From Symbiodinium natans (Eukaryota; Sar; Dinophyceae; Suessiales; Symbiodiniaceae): a stretch of DNA of 64,000 bases. Both the position numbers and the translations under genes were made by a program. A model generated the notes under the pieces. That model had not been told where the DNA came from. It did no database searches and saw only the letters and a list, made by a program, of their open reading frames with translations. Location of the stretch: NCBI GenBank assembly GCA_905221605.1, contig CAJNDS010002638.1, positions 62,001-126,000 of the forward strand, written 5' to 3'. Shown piece by piece: positions 45,160-56,060 of the stretch; within the stretch, counting starts at the first letter, position 1; each line of letters starts with the position of its first letter.

Positions 45160-45332
45160 ACTGGTTTAGGGTTTAGGGTTTGGGGTTTAGGGTTTAGGGC
45201 TGAGGGTTTAGGGTTTAGGGTTGAGGGTTTAGGGTTAGGGTTTAGGGTTTAGGGTTTAAGGTTTAGGGTTCAGGGTTCAGGGTTCAGGGTTTAGGGTTTA
45301 GGGTTTAGGGTTTAGGGTTTAGGGTTTAGGGC
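45160..45332 (+). repeat. TTTAGGG array
   Basis: Downstream of the SLC12 stop. Confidence 0.95.
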
Positions 45333-45781
45333 TAAACACTAAACCTTATGAGAGCTGTATCAGTCGCGTTTCAAGCTTCATTCATAGTGAGGAAGGGTTT
45401 TTTTTGTAGTCAAACAATGTTCTTTTGTCAAGGTATAATGATAATGGTTTCCTGGGAGCCTTAACCCTAAACCTTAAAAACTAAGCGCTAAACCTCTAAC
45501 ACCCAACACTTTGAAGCTTGTGGGGTTAGGGTTTAGGGTCAGGGTTTAGAGTTTAGGGGCTATTATAGTTCCCTAACACGAAAGCCCTGAACATTGTGTC
45601 CTATGGCGCCTGAAGCCCTGATAGTTCCAATCCCACCAACCCTACACCCTGAGCTTTAGACGTCTTGAACCCAGTAGTGGCCCAGTAGAGTACCCTGCGG
45701 CCCATAGGGTTTAGGGTTCAGGGTTAAAAAGTTCGAAGAAGAAAAAAAAACAGGCACCCATTATCGGTCGTGCCCTGGGAA

Positions 45782-46048
45782 CTAAACCCTAAACCCTAAA
45801 CCCTAAACCCTAAACCCTAAACCCTAAACCCTAAACCCTAAATGCGTAGTAGCCGCCAAAGACTTTTGCGGGCGTCTGGCATAGTTTGATTCGGGCCTGG
45901 CTCGACCAAGCTTTGCGTGTCGGCGTCCTCTGAGAAGGCAACCCGGGTTTAGGGTTTAGGGTTTAGGGTTTAGGGTTTAGGGTTTGGGGTTTAGGGTTTA
46001 GGGTTTAGGGTTTAGGGTTTAGGGTTTAGGGTTTAGGGTTTAGGGTTC
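45782..46048. repeat. CCCTAAA and TTTAGGG arrays flanking an exon-like island
   Basis: C-rich at 45,782-45,841, G-rich at 45,946-46,048. The island between is the exon candidate at 45.85 kb. Confidence 0.95.
45850..45935 (+). CDS. Unassigned exon candidate
   Basis: Open + frame reads KTFAGVWHSLIRAWLDQALR between a CCCTAAA array and a TTTAGGG array, the intron-exon-intron pattern seen in the SLC12 gene. Product unrecognised. Confidence 0.4.
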
Positions 46049-46057
46049 AGGGCTAGC

Positions 46058-46190
46058 TTGGTAGCCCGGTGGTACCCTGCTGCTCTGTTTCCTTTTGGCC
46101 CAAGGTTCCCCTATAACCGACCTGCCCAAAAAGGGTAGCCTTATTAAGAATATGATAATAACATGGATGCCGGGTTACACGGCAACCAAG
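46058..46190. mobile_element. Introner family D copy 5
   Basis: CTTGGTAGCCCGGTGGTACC at left, CCGGGTTACACGGCAACCAAG at right (one mismatch-rich arm). Confidence 0.8.
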
Positions 46191-46221
46191 TTTAAGAACC
46201 CTAAGCCCTGGACCCGAAGCC

Positions 46222-46437
46222 CTAAGCCCTAGGTTCAAGATGTTGGTCCGAAACATGCATGAACCCAGCAAGCGCTGAGCCCCAGGAGGTTGATTGAGAG
46301 GGGTGTGCCAAAAACAGTTGGGCTTTGCGCAGGTGAGCTGTAAAGGCCATTTCCTGGGGCGCACGGTAGTGCTCTCCACCCTTCTCTTTAGGAGTCGGAC
46401 CCCTTGTAAACCGGAAGAAGCAACGAGCTACTGTCAT
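46222..46437 (-). CDS. Unassigned minus-strand open frame
   Basis: Repeat-free 216-bp open frame beginning MTVARCFFRFTRGPTPKEKG. It follows an IE-D element. No homology recognised; it may be chance, because neighbouring exons are on +. Confidence 0.2.
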   Translation of the reverse strand: MTVARCFFRFTRGPTPKEKGGEHYRAPQEMAFTAHLRKAQLFLAHPSQSTSWGSALAGFMHVSDQHLEPRA

Positions 46438-46486
46438 GTGGGAACCTAAGGCCCAAAACTGAGAACCCTGAACCTGGGTTTAGGAA

Positions 46487-46627
46487 TAGGGTTTAGGGTT
46501 TCGGGTTTAGGGTTTCGGGTTTATAGGGTTTAGGGTTCAGGATTTAGGATTTAGGGTTTGGGGTTTAGGGTTTAGGGTTTAGGGTTTAGGGTTTAGGGTT
46601 TAGGGTTTAGGGTTTAGGGTTTAGGGT
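46487..46627 (+). repeat. TTTAGGG array
   Basis: About 16 units, degenerate at the left. Confidence 0.95.
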
Positions 46628-46854
46628 ACATCGAAGCCTTGCCTCAAGAGGGATCAATCTCAGAGGACAATTTAAAGCATGGCTTGGGACCGGGGGTCGC
46701 CGCTCCCGGTTGTTTTTTTCCAGGGAGCCCACCCAAACCCCTTAATGATGGCGCCAGGGTTTGGTGTTTAGGGTTTAGGGTTTAGGGTTTAGGGTTTAGG
46801 GTTCATGGCCTGTGGCCTCCAGGGTTAAGGCACCAGACCTTACATGAGAAGCGC

Positions 46855-47090
46855 ATGTGTGGTCCCTTACCCTCCTTCTAGGGTTCTGATGTATGGGCCC
46901 TGGGGTTCTATGAAGTAGGTTATATATGTCTTGTACCCCCAAAAGGACACCAGGTATATACACTCACCAATATTTAAAAGGAACCTTATATACACTCACC
47001 AAAAACAGAAATATAAACCCTGCTTCATGTAGGGTTATAAGGGGTAGATCAGGGCTAGGGCCCATACTCAGAGACCCTGCAACTACCCTA
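46855..47090. mobile_element. Introner family B copy 5 with an internal insertion
   Basis: Arms as in other copies. The middle carries a duplicated TATATACACTCACCAA block (46,955 and 46,990). Confidence 0.7.
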
Positions 47091-47120
47091 AGAAATGACG
47101 GCCGAATTAAGGAGTAATTG

Positions 47121-47273
47121 GGCTCACTGGGTTCCTGATCAACGTGTGGCTGAAAGTCTCAGCGAGTCAGGAGGCATTTGACCGTGGCATTTCCAGCGGC
47201 GAAGCATTGGAAATGACTCTCTTCTTCGGATTGTCGACTGCTACGCAGGACTCGAACCTCGGAAGCTGTGGGT
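47121..47273 (+). CDS. Unassigned exon candidate
   Basis: Long + frame reading LTGFLINVWLKVSASQEAFD then GEALEMTLFFGLSTATQD, ending at GGGTTTAGGG like other donors here. A second frame is open for only part of the length. Product unrecognised. Confidence 0.5.
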
Positions 47274-47309
47274 TTAGGGTTTAGAATTTCGGGTTTAGGG
47301 TTTAGGGTA

Positions 47310-47477
47310 TCTAAGCGATTGACGAGTCTCGCAGTATCAGTCGCAGAAGGCGCCGGGTTGCAGCAACTAGCGGACGGAGTCGTATCAGGGGATGTGCTTT
47401 TCGTGCGTAGTGACAAGTCGGCTTGTAGTGGATTTCTGTCACGAAACCAAGCGCATGTTACAGCAGCCTCTGTATAA
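47310..47477 (+). CDS. Unassigned exon candidate
   Basis: After ATCTAAG; reads RLTSLAVSVAEGAGLQQLAD then GVVSGDVLFVRSDKSACSG and reaches TAA at 47,475. Probably the continuation of the island at 47.12-47.27 kb across a 37-base telomere-type intron, which would be exceptionally short. Confidence 0.45.
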   Translation, partial: SKRLTSLAVSVAEGAGLQQLADGVVSGDVLFVRSDKSACSGFLSRNQAHVTAASV

Positions 47478-47580
47478 CTTCCCGTCTGCCTTTCAGAAGG
47501 GGCTTCTGCCAAGTGAGCCCAAAACTCAAAGAGCAAGCAGTCGAGCTTAAGCTACAGCGGAGACCGAATACTAGGCACCG

Positions 47581-47684
47581 GAGTAGGTCCTTATTCCCTT
47601 TTTGTCAGGGTTTAGGTGTCCTTTTAACCCCTGTAAAACCAAAAGGGCACCCTTTTTGTTCCCTAGGATACCCTTGGGTCGAGT
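47581..47684. mobile_element. Repeat family H copy 4
   Basis: GAGTAGGTCCTTATTCCC left, AACCAAAAGGGCACCCTTTT, CCCTTGGGTCGAG. Confidence 0.75.
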
Positions 47685-48197
47685 ACTATACACATGAAGG
47701 CATCTTTCTGTAGTTAAAAGGGCGCTCGGGCGCTTCTGTTCGCCTCCGCCTGCGGTGAACCGGCTGCCTTCGCAAGGAGTCAGTCTAGGACCCCAGGCAT
47801 TTGCCTTGGAGGGACCCTGGACCAATGATTTCAATCTCTAGAGTTTCCAGATGAAGCCTGTCTAGCAGACCGCTTCTAGACCGTATACATTGTTTTACAC
47901 TCTACTTCCTGTTTGTAGGATACCACAATACATGACCCCAAACTATGTCACAAGAGTATGACTCAATGTGATGACCAAGTCATAGTTGCAATCGCAATCT
48001 CAATCATCAATAGTAATGGTACATGCCTGGACGTTAGGCGCCCACAGCTAGGGACAGGGCATAAGCATGATGATAGTTACTGAGACGCTAACACCCTAAG
48101 CAACACTCTAAACTCTAAAACCGGAAATCTGACTACGTGGTAGCTACCTGAAGAGCCCCAAACCTATTTGTGCTGGTTGGTTTCGTCTCGGCTGCCA

Positions 48198-48288
48198 GAT
48201 ACTTCGAAGCAACGCGCCTGCAATCTAGGCCATCTCATTTCGTTTGGCAGCTGAATACGGCGCCGATGCTCCTGGGCCCTCGTGAGTG
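48198..48288 (+). CDS. Unassigned exon candidate
   Basis: After CCAG; reads YFEATRLQSRPSHFVWQLNT and ends at a CGT|GAG donor-like site. Confidence 0.4.
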
Positions 48289-48499
48289 CCCCAGACAAAA
48301 TCCCAAAGCCTAAAACGTTCAACCTTGATCTTTATCTTCGGGTTTAGGGTAGGCTCAAACCTTACTGTTGGTTCGTAGGGAATGGGGGAATGAGGCACGC
48401 TACATAGTCCCTTAAAGGGTATACATAGGGCCCTACTTCCCCCAAGAGTAAGATGCTACGCGAACCCCGGAGCCAAAAAGCCCGAAATCCTACAAGCAG

Positions 48500-48640
48500 C
48501 CCTTGCGCACGGAGCGGGGAAGGCCCCTGCACTGCACACGACCAGCCGATCCTGCAAAGTGCAGACTGCTTTCTAAGATCGATGCCTGCACAGCAGAAGC
48601 GCTGGTTGGTCCTTGGAGGAAGAAGAGATGCCAAAACCCT
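48500..48640 (+). CDS. Unassigned exon candidate
   Basis: Repeat-free island open in several frames on both strands; one + frame reads PADPAKCRLLSKIDACTAEA. Strand and frame undecided. Confidence 0.3.
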
Positions 48641-48818
48641 GAACCCTACGTCGGGTTAGGCTTCAGGGTTTAGGGTTTAGGACTCTGAAACCCTAAACCC
48701 TAAACCCCTGCTGGGAATCTCCTAGAAGCAGCTCATTTAGGGTTTGGGGTCAAGGGTTCTGGGCTTGGGGCAGGAAGCGCACGAATCCACTGGGAGGGCG
48801 GATCTTTTCCAAGCGCTA

Positions 48819-48934
48819 CATATGGGCCCTTAGTATGGTTTTGTCATACCTCCTTTAAAGGGTATAGGGTAGAAAAGGGGTATAGAAGGGGTCCCCTTTT
48901 AAGGGCCCATACTAAGGGACCATGTATCCACCCT
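48819..48934. mobile_element. Introner family B copy 6
   Basis: TATGGGCCCTTAGTATGG and its inverse CCATACTAAGGGACC flank GGTATAGAAGGGG. Confidence 0.78.
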
Positions 48935-49223
48935 GAGAGAGGCCCCTCGCCCTAAACCCTAAACCCTAAACCCTGGTCTACTTGGACAGGAGCTTGGCCC
49001 AGCTTGGGTGGCTTTAGCTGGGAGGTTCTGCCACCACAAGCCCTAAACGCTCTAAAGACCCTAAAAACCCTAAACACCCTAAACCCTAAGCCTTAAAACC
49101 TAAGCACCCTAAACATCCTAAGAACCCTGGGCCCTAAAAAGCCCAAAGGCCCCCCCCCCCCCAAATCCTAAACCCTAAACACTAAACCCTAAACCCCCTC
49201 CAAACCCTAAACCCTTGAACACC

Positions 49224-49305
49224 TTGCTGCGCGCCGCCAGCTCTCGAAGTTCATGAACGCAGAGACGCTCACACGCCAAAAGGAGGCCAACGGTGTCCTC
49301 CAACC
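49224..49305 (+). CDS. Unassigned exon candidate
   Basis: Reads LAARRQLSKFMNAETLTRQK then EANGVLQ, a charged helix-like segment after a CCCTAAA run. Confidence 0.42.
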
Positions 49306-49708
49306 GTTATGGGCTTTGTGGGGTTGTACAGGGTTTGTAGGGTTTATAGGGTTTATAGAGTGTATGGGGTTTGTAGGGTTAATGGGGTTTACAGGAATTA
49401 ATAGGGTTCATAGGGTTTGTAGGGTTTATAGGGTTTATGGGGCTTGTGGGTTTAATAGGGCTCCTAACTACAGTAAGCCCTTTTTGGGCTTGGGGTTTCG
49501 GGTTTAAGGCTTGGGTGTGCTATTGCTTTGCGGGTTGATCGTGGGTTGTCACTTGTGGATCTACGGAATTTGGGCTCTAGGCTAGGGGGCTTCGGGTACC
49601 CTAAGCTCTATAGACCCGATATACCCTCACAGCCCTATATCAACCCTGACCCTAAACCCATAAAACCCGAAACCTTAAACTAAACCTCAACCTCGAACCC
49701 AAAACCTT

Positions 49709-49758
49709 GGGATGTTCCCACTATAATCCCGATTAAGGGCTGTTGGTATAAGGGGGAC
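49709..49758. mobile_element. Introner family A, internally deleted copy
   Basis: GGGATGTTCCCA joins straight to the right arm; its right end runs into ACCCTTAACCC. Confidence 0.7.
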
Positions 49759-50100
49759 CCTTAACCCTTAACCCTAAACCCTAAACCCCTAAACCCTAAA
49801 CCCTACCTTGTAAATCCTGATGTTGGCGGGTTCCGCAGATTGCTACTGTGAGATTCCGGTTCCTCTGAAGCTCCCAATCCTAAGGTTCAGGGTTTAGGGT
49901 TTAGGGTTTCGGGTTGAGGGTTTAGGGCTTAGGGCTTCCCACGATATAGAGGGACCATGCAACTACCCGAAGAAATTTGGGAATACCCGAATGATGTGCC
50001 TTTCCTTAAAAAGACCAGGGTACCCAACCCTAAACCGTAAACCCTACTACTGAAATTTAGAGAAGCCGCCAGATAGCTCGTCAAGATAGGCCCCGAGACG

Positions 50101-50200
50101 TGTCTCAGAGACCGCAGCAGATGGCCCTAGAGTGGTGGGCATATCGATATCTACCACACTGGACATATGTATCTGTTGCTGCCCTACTCACACTCCAAGT
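50101..50200 (+). CDS. Unassigned exon candidate with a hydrophobic stretch
   Basis: Reads QRPQQMALEWWAYRYLPHWT then YVSVAALLTLQ before GTATG. Could be a membrane segment. Confidence 0.35.
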
Positions 50201-50373
50201 ATGTTTAATTAGGCTCAGACTTGAGCTCCTAAACAAAACCGCAGCACCCCAGCACCCCAACATCGCAACACCCCAAGACCCTCAGCCCCAAACCCTCAGC
50301 CCTAAACCCTAAACCCTAAACCCTAAACCCTAGACCCACCTTCCGTGTGCCTTCTTGGGTGCCGTGGCCAGGA

Positions 50374-50450
50374 GACGAATTACGCGATTCCGACGCTGAG
50401 GCAAGTCATTAGAGTTGGCGGCCCAGGAGTTCCGACAGAATTGTCATATT
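50374..50450 (+). CDS. Unassigned exon candidate with a duplicated 3' end
   Basis: After GGCCAG; reads ETNYAIPTLRQVIRVGGPGV. Its last 18 bases recur at 50,564 and 50,608. Confidence 0.4.
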
Positions 50451-50834
50451 TGGGTTTAGGGTTTAGGGTTTAGGGATTTGGTTTTTTCACAATTAAGATT
50501 CTTTCGGGATAATTAAGCCTAATTAAGGTGATTCAAGGGGGGGTAGTATAGACCGGGGTAGTAGGAGTTCCGACAGAACTGTGCTGAGGGTATAGACCGG
50601 GGTAGTAGGAGTTCCGACAGAACTGGGTTGAGGGTTTGGCGTTTAGGGTTGGGGGTTTTGGGTTGGGGTTTGGGGTTTAGGGTTTGGAGTTTAGGGTTCG
50701 AGGTTTAGGGTTCGAGGTTTAGGGTTCGAGGTTTTAGGGTTCAGGGTTTGGCCCCGATTCCTGAGCCTTGGGCCTAGACAAATCCTTCTAAGGGAACGCT
50801 AAGCTAAACCCTAAACCCTAGAAACTGAAGTTTC

Positions 50835-50892
50835 AGGATCCCTTAATATGGTCCCTTGGGCCCGTAAGAAGGGACCATGCAACTTCCTTAAG
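50835..50892. mobile_element. Introner family B, short copy
   Basis: Only the outer arms remain (TTAATATGGTCCCTTGGGCCC / GAAGGGACCATGCAACTTCC). Confidence 0.7.
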
Positions 50893-50968
50893 ATAGCCCC
50901 TCAACCCTAACCCTAAACCCTACAGTAAACCCTAAAGTCCACCTTAAAAGAGCCCCCGCAGACATTAG

Positions 50969-51046
50969 GTGGATGACACCATTGAAATGAAGCAGATGGT
51001 GAAGAGCAGCTTTGACAGCAACTTCGGAGCTTCTTGTTTTCGCATG
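50969..51046 (+). CDS. Unassigned exon candidate
   Basis: After ATTAG; reads VDDTIEMKQMVKSSFDSNFG then ASCFRM, with a GTATG donor. Faint resemblance to the (I/V)K..FD..(F/Y)...WH segment of dynein light chain 8, but the following GxxFGSYV segment is not seen. Confidence 0.45.
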
Positions 51047-51123
51047 GGTATGTTGGATAGCTTCTTCACATGATTATTATTATTATGATTTTCGCTATTA
51101 TTATGTTGATGATTATATTGCTT

Positions 51124-51220
51124 GGGATGTTCCCCTATATACTAACAGTCCTTAATGGGGATAATCATAGCGGGTGCTATAATCCCCATTAAGGGCTGCT
51201 AGTATAAGGGGGCACATCCC
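51124..51220. mobile_element. Introner-like element, family A copy 5
   Basis: Full-length palindrome. Confidence 0.85.
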
Positions 51221-51714
51221 AACATATTGTCACTATGGTGTATATATGTAGAAGGGTTAACATAAACCTGCACGAACCCTTGGACGCTTCCTAAGCCCTA
51301 AGCCCTCAGCCCCAAACAGTGTAGGACTGTTGGGCCCTTCGGACATGGCTCGAATACCTTCATCGACCCTGAGAACGCTCAAAACTCTCAAAACCCGAAA
51401 GCCCTGGGGCCTTCAGAACACCATTGAAAAACATCGGCAACCCTAAACCCTAAACCCTAAACCCCAAACCCTAAGCCCTAACAAAAACGAAGACCCTCAA
51501 GACTCAAAACCCTTACAGCCTTTAAACCCAGCAGACCCGGAGCTGCGAGCCGCCACTGTAAACCCTCAACCCCAAAACCCAGTTCTCAAGGGAGGGTCTA
51601 GGGTTTAGGGTTTAGGGTTTAGGGTTTAGGGCTTAGGGTTTAGGGTTTAGGGTTTAGGGTTCAGGGTTTAGGGTTCAGGGTTTAGGGTTAGGAGGGTTTC
51701 AAGGGGGTACGTAG

Positions 51715-51780
51715 CCCAAGGTTCCCTAATACTTTCCAAGGCTCCCTAAGCTTCCCTAAGGCTCTCTAGGTACCTACCCC
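51715..51780. repeat. Dispersed repeat Q, copy 2
   Basis: AAGGTTCCCTAATACTTTCC to CTCTAGGTACCTACC. Confidence 0.7.
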
Positions 51781-51950
51781 CCATGAACCTCCTCCCTTAA
51801 GAATAAACCCTAAACTCTAAACCCTAAACCACTCAACCCCTCGGACACCATATGACTTCACAAGTCCTAAGCGCTTAGGGTTTGTAAGCGCTTAGGGTTT
51901 GGAGGCTAGGGTTTAGGGTTCTCGGGTTCTGGGAGTTCTAGGAGTTCAGG

Positions 51951-52130
51951 GTTTAGGGTTCTAGGGGTTCTAGGGGTTCTAGGGGTACTAGGGGTTCTAG
52001 GGGAGGGGTTCTAGGGGTCAAGGGGTTATAGGGGGTTCTAGGGGTTCTAGGGGTTCTGGGGGTTCTGAGTGTTCTGGGGGTTCTGGGGGTAGGGGCTCTA
52101 GGGGATCTAGGGGTTCAGGGGTTCAGGGTT
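51951..52130. repeat. GGGGTTCTA satellite
   Basis: TAGGGGTTC 9-mers repeated about 15 times, possibly derived from the telomere unit. Confidence 0.88.
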
Positions 52131-52165
52131 CTAGCTATCGAGAGTTCTGACCCCTTAAGCGCCTT

Positions 52166-52551
52166 AATACCCTAAACTCTAAACCCTAAACCCCTAAACC
52201 CCTAAACCCTAAGCCCTAAACCCTAAACCCTAAGCCCTAAACCCTAAACCCTAAACCCTAAACCAACGGGGAGCCCAGAGAACCATTGAGCCGGTGACCC
52301 CTAGACCCCACCATGAAACCCTGAAGCCCACAACACATCCTCAAGCCCATAAGAAGCCCTGAAGCAGCAGGGGTTAGGGGTTAGGGTTTAGGGTTTAGGG
52401 TTTAGAGTTTAGGGTTTAGGGTTTAGGGTTTAGAGTTTAGGGTTTAGGGTTTAGGGTTTAGGGTTTAGGGTTTAGGTTTAGGGTTTAGGGTTTTAGGGTT
52501 TTAGGGTTTAGGGTTTAGGGTGTAGGGCTTAGGGTTTAGGGTTTAGGGTCT
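52166..52551. repeat. CCCTAAA array, spacer, then TTTAGGG array
   Basis: C-rich 52,166-52,264 and G-rich 52,377-52,551; the roughly 110-bp spacer has no recognised coding sequence. Confidence 0.93.
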
Positions 52552-53326
52552 TAGTGGTTGAAACCCAAAAGCCCCTTAGCAAGCCGAAAGGTCAGCTGTG
52601 CGCCCTTCCGACAGACCCCACCTTGAGAGAGAAGGGCCCGGTGCGGCGGCCCAGCCCAAGGGGTGAATTTAGGGTTTAGGATTTAGGGTACAGGGTTTAG
52701 GGATTAGGGCGGCCCAGCCCAAGGGGTTTAGGGTGTAGGGGGTTTAGGGGTTGAGGGTTTGAAAGATAGGGTGTAGGGTTGAGGGCTTTAAATTTAGGAG
52801 TTAAGAGTTTGGGGGTTTGGAGTTTAGGGGCCCTTGGGGTTTAGGATTGAGGGTTCGGTATTGAGGTTCGGTAGGGTTTAGGGTTAGGGTTTAGGGGTGA
52901 GAGGTTTGAAGGTTTTGGCTTTTGGAGGTTTTCGGGCTGTAAAGGTTTTGAGGGTTTTGAGGTTCAGGGTATGAGCAGTAGTAGTGCTAGGCAGTTAGCG
53001 CCGGGCTTTGAGACCTTTTTTCGCAAGTTGGGGCTTCAGGTTAAGGGTTTTGTTCAGGGCCTAGGGTGTAGCGTGTAGGCTTTAGGGTTTAAGGTACTTA
53101 CCGTACCCGCAGAGCGCCCACCAATGATTTGAACCCTACGACAGACCGTCAAGGCACCAAAACTTGCCCTAAACCCTAAACCACCCTAAACCCTAAACCC
53201 TGAACCCTAAACCCTGAACACATCTCCCCCAAAAAGAACTACCTGCAGGGGCATCGTCCCCAAGAATCTAGCACTTCAGATCCGAAAGCGCAATAGTTAT
53301 TTGGAAACCTAAAGTGTCTACTGCTA

Positions 53327-53424
53327 CTTGCTTAAGAACCCTTAGAAAATCAGAAACACATCGTAAATCCCTATATTGCCCTTATAAGAAAGAATATTTT
53401 CTTTTGGGGGTTCTTCAGCAAGTA
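53327..53424. mobile_element. Introner family I copy 2
   Basis: CTACTTGCTTAAGAACCC / GGGGTTCTTCAGCAAGTAG TIRs. Confidence 0.85.
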
Positions 53425-53426
53425 GT

Positions 53427-53580
53427 AGTCTAGGATCACTTCAAGCCCCACCCGCTCCACCTCCTGCACTCTTGCTGTCAGCGCCGCGACCCCAACGCCA
53501 AGCTGCGACACATGACGAGCTACCGGCCGATGTGATGCCTCAGTTTCACAACAGAGATACAGCAGGGAGACTCGGAATGC
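53427..53580 (+). CDS. Unassigned exon candidate
   Basis: Starts right after an IE-I element. Reads LQAPPAPPPALLLSAPRPQR then HDELPADVMPQFHNRDTAGR and runs into a CCTAAACCC unit. Proline/alanine-rich. Confidence 0.42.
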
Positions 53581-53700
53581 CTAAACCCTAAAGCCTATAC
53601 CCGAAATAAGCCCTGAGCTTTAAAACGTAGACCCACCCAACCTGGCCAACTTTCAGGACTGTGGTTCGCTTGCGACTCCAGATAGAATAGGGGAACCCTA

Positions 53701-53805
53701 TGGGGGTTTCCGAAAATCAGGGACCCCTGATTTAGTCCCCCAGCTAGCAGGGTTCCCTCCTAATCAGGACCCCAAATAAGGCACCCCTAAGTTCGGAAAC
53801 CCCCA
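53701..53805. mobile_element. Introner family E, complete palindrome
   Basis: TGGGGGTTTCCGAAAATCAG at left, AAGTTCGGAAACCCCCACA at right. Confidence 0.85.
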
Positions 53806-53901
53806 CATGACCAGCTCTTGCAATTACAGTCCGGTTCGGGGATCCGATTTCATTTAGGCCGTAGGATGCAACAGGTTAGGACGTCCATCTTAGGGCTTCT
53901 C

Positions 53902-54054
53902 TTAAGGTAGTTACATGGTCCCCTAGTAGGGGCCCTTCACAGGGTACTCCTTATCTACCTATTATGTACCCTACACAGATGAAGGGGCCATGCATAAGAA
54001 CCCTTTAAGGGAGGTAAGGGACCACATCAACGGCCCATGTAACTACCCTAAGGG
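53902..54054. mobile_element. Introner family B copy 8
   Basis: AAGGTAGTTACATGGTCCCC at left, GGCCCATGTAACTACCCT at right. Confidence 0.8.
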
Positions 54055-54415
54055 TTTAGTCAACCCTTTGCCCTTCATCAACCCTTTAGGGTTTAGGGTT
54101 TAGGGTTTAGGGTTTAGGGTTTAGGGTTCAGGGTTTAGGGTTTAGGATGCGGGAAGCATTCGTAGTCTGGTGAAGTCGACAGCATGGGGACCTTGGAAGT
54201 TGTCAGAATGGGAGTAGCTCATCCTAACGGTTTAATCAGGGTTTAGGGTTCAGGGTTTAGGGTTTAGGGTTTAGGAGGGTTTGGGATTTAGAAGCTGAGT
54301 CGCCTTCTGTTGTGAACCCCCTCACCCTACATCCTCGGTAGCGATGAGCGATTGGAAGCCCACAGCCCCAAACCCTAAGCAAGATCTCTGAGCGACCTTG
54401 CAGGCCTGGTTCCTG

Positions 54416-54506
54416 GGTTTAGGGTTTAGGGTTTAGGGTTTAGGGTTTAGGGTTTAGGGTTTAGGGTTTAGGGTTTAGGGTTTAGGGTTTAGGGTTTAGG
54501 GTTTAG
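54416..54506 (+). repeat. TTTAGGG array
   Basis: About 12 perfect units. Confidence 0.97.
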
Positions 54507-54887
54507 AGGCAGACTGTGAATCCTAGAAATAGTCTCAATCAGTAGTAAGTACAGTACTGTGCCCAAATTACCTGTTCTAAGCAAATGGCCTCCCCAAACC
54601 CTGGCCCAAAATCCCTACACCCTCTACTATTCACGTGACTACGCCCCTAAACCCCAAACCCTAAACCCGTTCCAGAGTCTCTGAATTCAGGGCACGCGCC
54701 GCGCCAGCACAGCTCCAAACATTCCTTGCCGAACGTCGTGTCTCCAGTTGCGTACACAGTCAGGATTTAGGGTTTTAGCTAGGGTTGGAGGTTTAAAGCC
54801 GTAAGCCTTAAACCCTCAACCCTCAAACCTAAACCCAGTTTAGGGCTTTAGGGTTTCAGGTTTTGAGGTTGTGTTACTCTTTGCTTA

Positions 54888-54925
54888 AGAGCCCCAAAAA
54901 GCATTCTTCCCTATAAGGGCACTTG
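54888..54925. mobile_element. Introner family I, left fragment
   Basis: TTTGCTTAAGAGCCCC then AAGCATTCTTCCCTATAAGG. Confidence 0.6.
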
Positions 54926-55315
54926 AGGGATCGTGATTATCACATAGTAGTTTGGGGTTTTAGCAGGCGGCTCAGGGTTTAGAATTCGACTTCTGGACTG
55001 GTCAGGATTAGGGCTCATCGAAAACCCTATTCAGCCTTGGGTGCTCAGACGGATCAGAGTTCAGGGTTTACGGCTTAGGGTGTGGAGTTTGGGGTTTAGG
55101 GCTTTGGCAATTGTGGTTTTGTAGGTAAGCTTCGACCTTGTTAGGTACTATACAATTAGAAGCCCCTGAAGAAGACACAGCCAGTAAGAAACCATCCTTC
55201 TTTCCTGCCTAGAGTCTTAGAGCAACCAAAACACCCTGGACAAAGAGACATCATACGTTCATATGTGAGGTACTTTGCCCTGGTGTAAGTTGCCTAAGTC
55301 GGTCGTCTGCACTAG

Positions 55316-55443
55316 GTCTAAACCCTAAACCCTAAACCCTAAACCCTAAACCCTAAACCCTAAACCCTAAACCCTAAACCCTAAACCCTAAACCCTAAGC
55401 CCAAACCCTAAACCCTAAACCCTAAACCCTAAACCCTAAACCC
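55316..55443 (-). repeat. CCCTAAA array
   Basis: About 18 units. Confidence 0.97.
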
Positions 55444-55502
55444 CCTAACTAGGGAACCCAGCCTATCAGCCCTACTGGAGGCCAACCCAACACACCCCCT
55501 GC

Positions 55503-55578
55503 AGGGAAGCTCGCACGAAGTGCCTCGCTCCTCTGCCGGTGGGCACGGACGCAGACCAAGAACCGAGCGAAGCCTAAA
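55503..55578 (+). CDS. Unassigned exon candidate
   Basis: After CTGCAG; reads GSSHEVPRSSAGGHGRRPRT. Basic, disordered; lies between two CCCTAAA runs. Confidence 0.35.
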
Positions 55579-55865
55579 CCCTAAATCCTAACCCAAAACC
55601 CTAAACCTTAAACCCTAAACCCTAAACCTCAAATCCTAGACCCAAATAGGGTTGCGGGTTTTGGAGATACATAGGGTCAGGGTTTGGAACGGAGTGTCAA
55701 ATCGCAAAATCGACTGCCAGACAATAATCCTGGTGCTGGGCGATTAGACAACCAACAAAAGGGCGCAGAGTAGGCCCTCATAACCTTAGTCGGGGTTTTC
55801 AAAAGTGAGGGTTATAGTGCATTGAGGTATATAAAGACATGATTCCTATTTGGGAAATAGCCTCT

Positions 55866-55875
<10 letters not shown>

Positions 55876-55905
<30 letters not shown>

Positions 55906-55975
55906 GGGGTGGGGGGGGGGGGGGGGGGGGGGCGCGGGGGGGGTGGGGGGGCGGGGGGGGGGGGGGGGGGGGTGG

Positions 55976-56014
<39 letters not shown>

Positions 56015-56060
56015 CGGGGGGGGGGGGCGCTGGGGGGGGGGGGGGGGGGGGGCGGGGGGC
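55876..56060. repeat. Poly-G tract of about 185 bp
   Basis: Almost pure G with scattered C/T. Open frames through it (poly-Gly / poly-Pro) are artefacts. Length is likely approximate because such runs sequence poorly. Confidence 0.95.

Noticed and set aside
50969-51046. Dynein light chain gene
   Set aside because: Only a faint match over one exon; the diagnostic downstream segment is absent.
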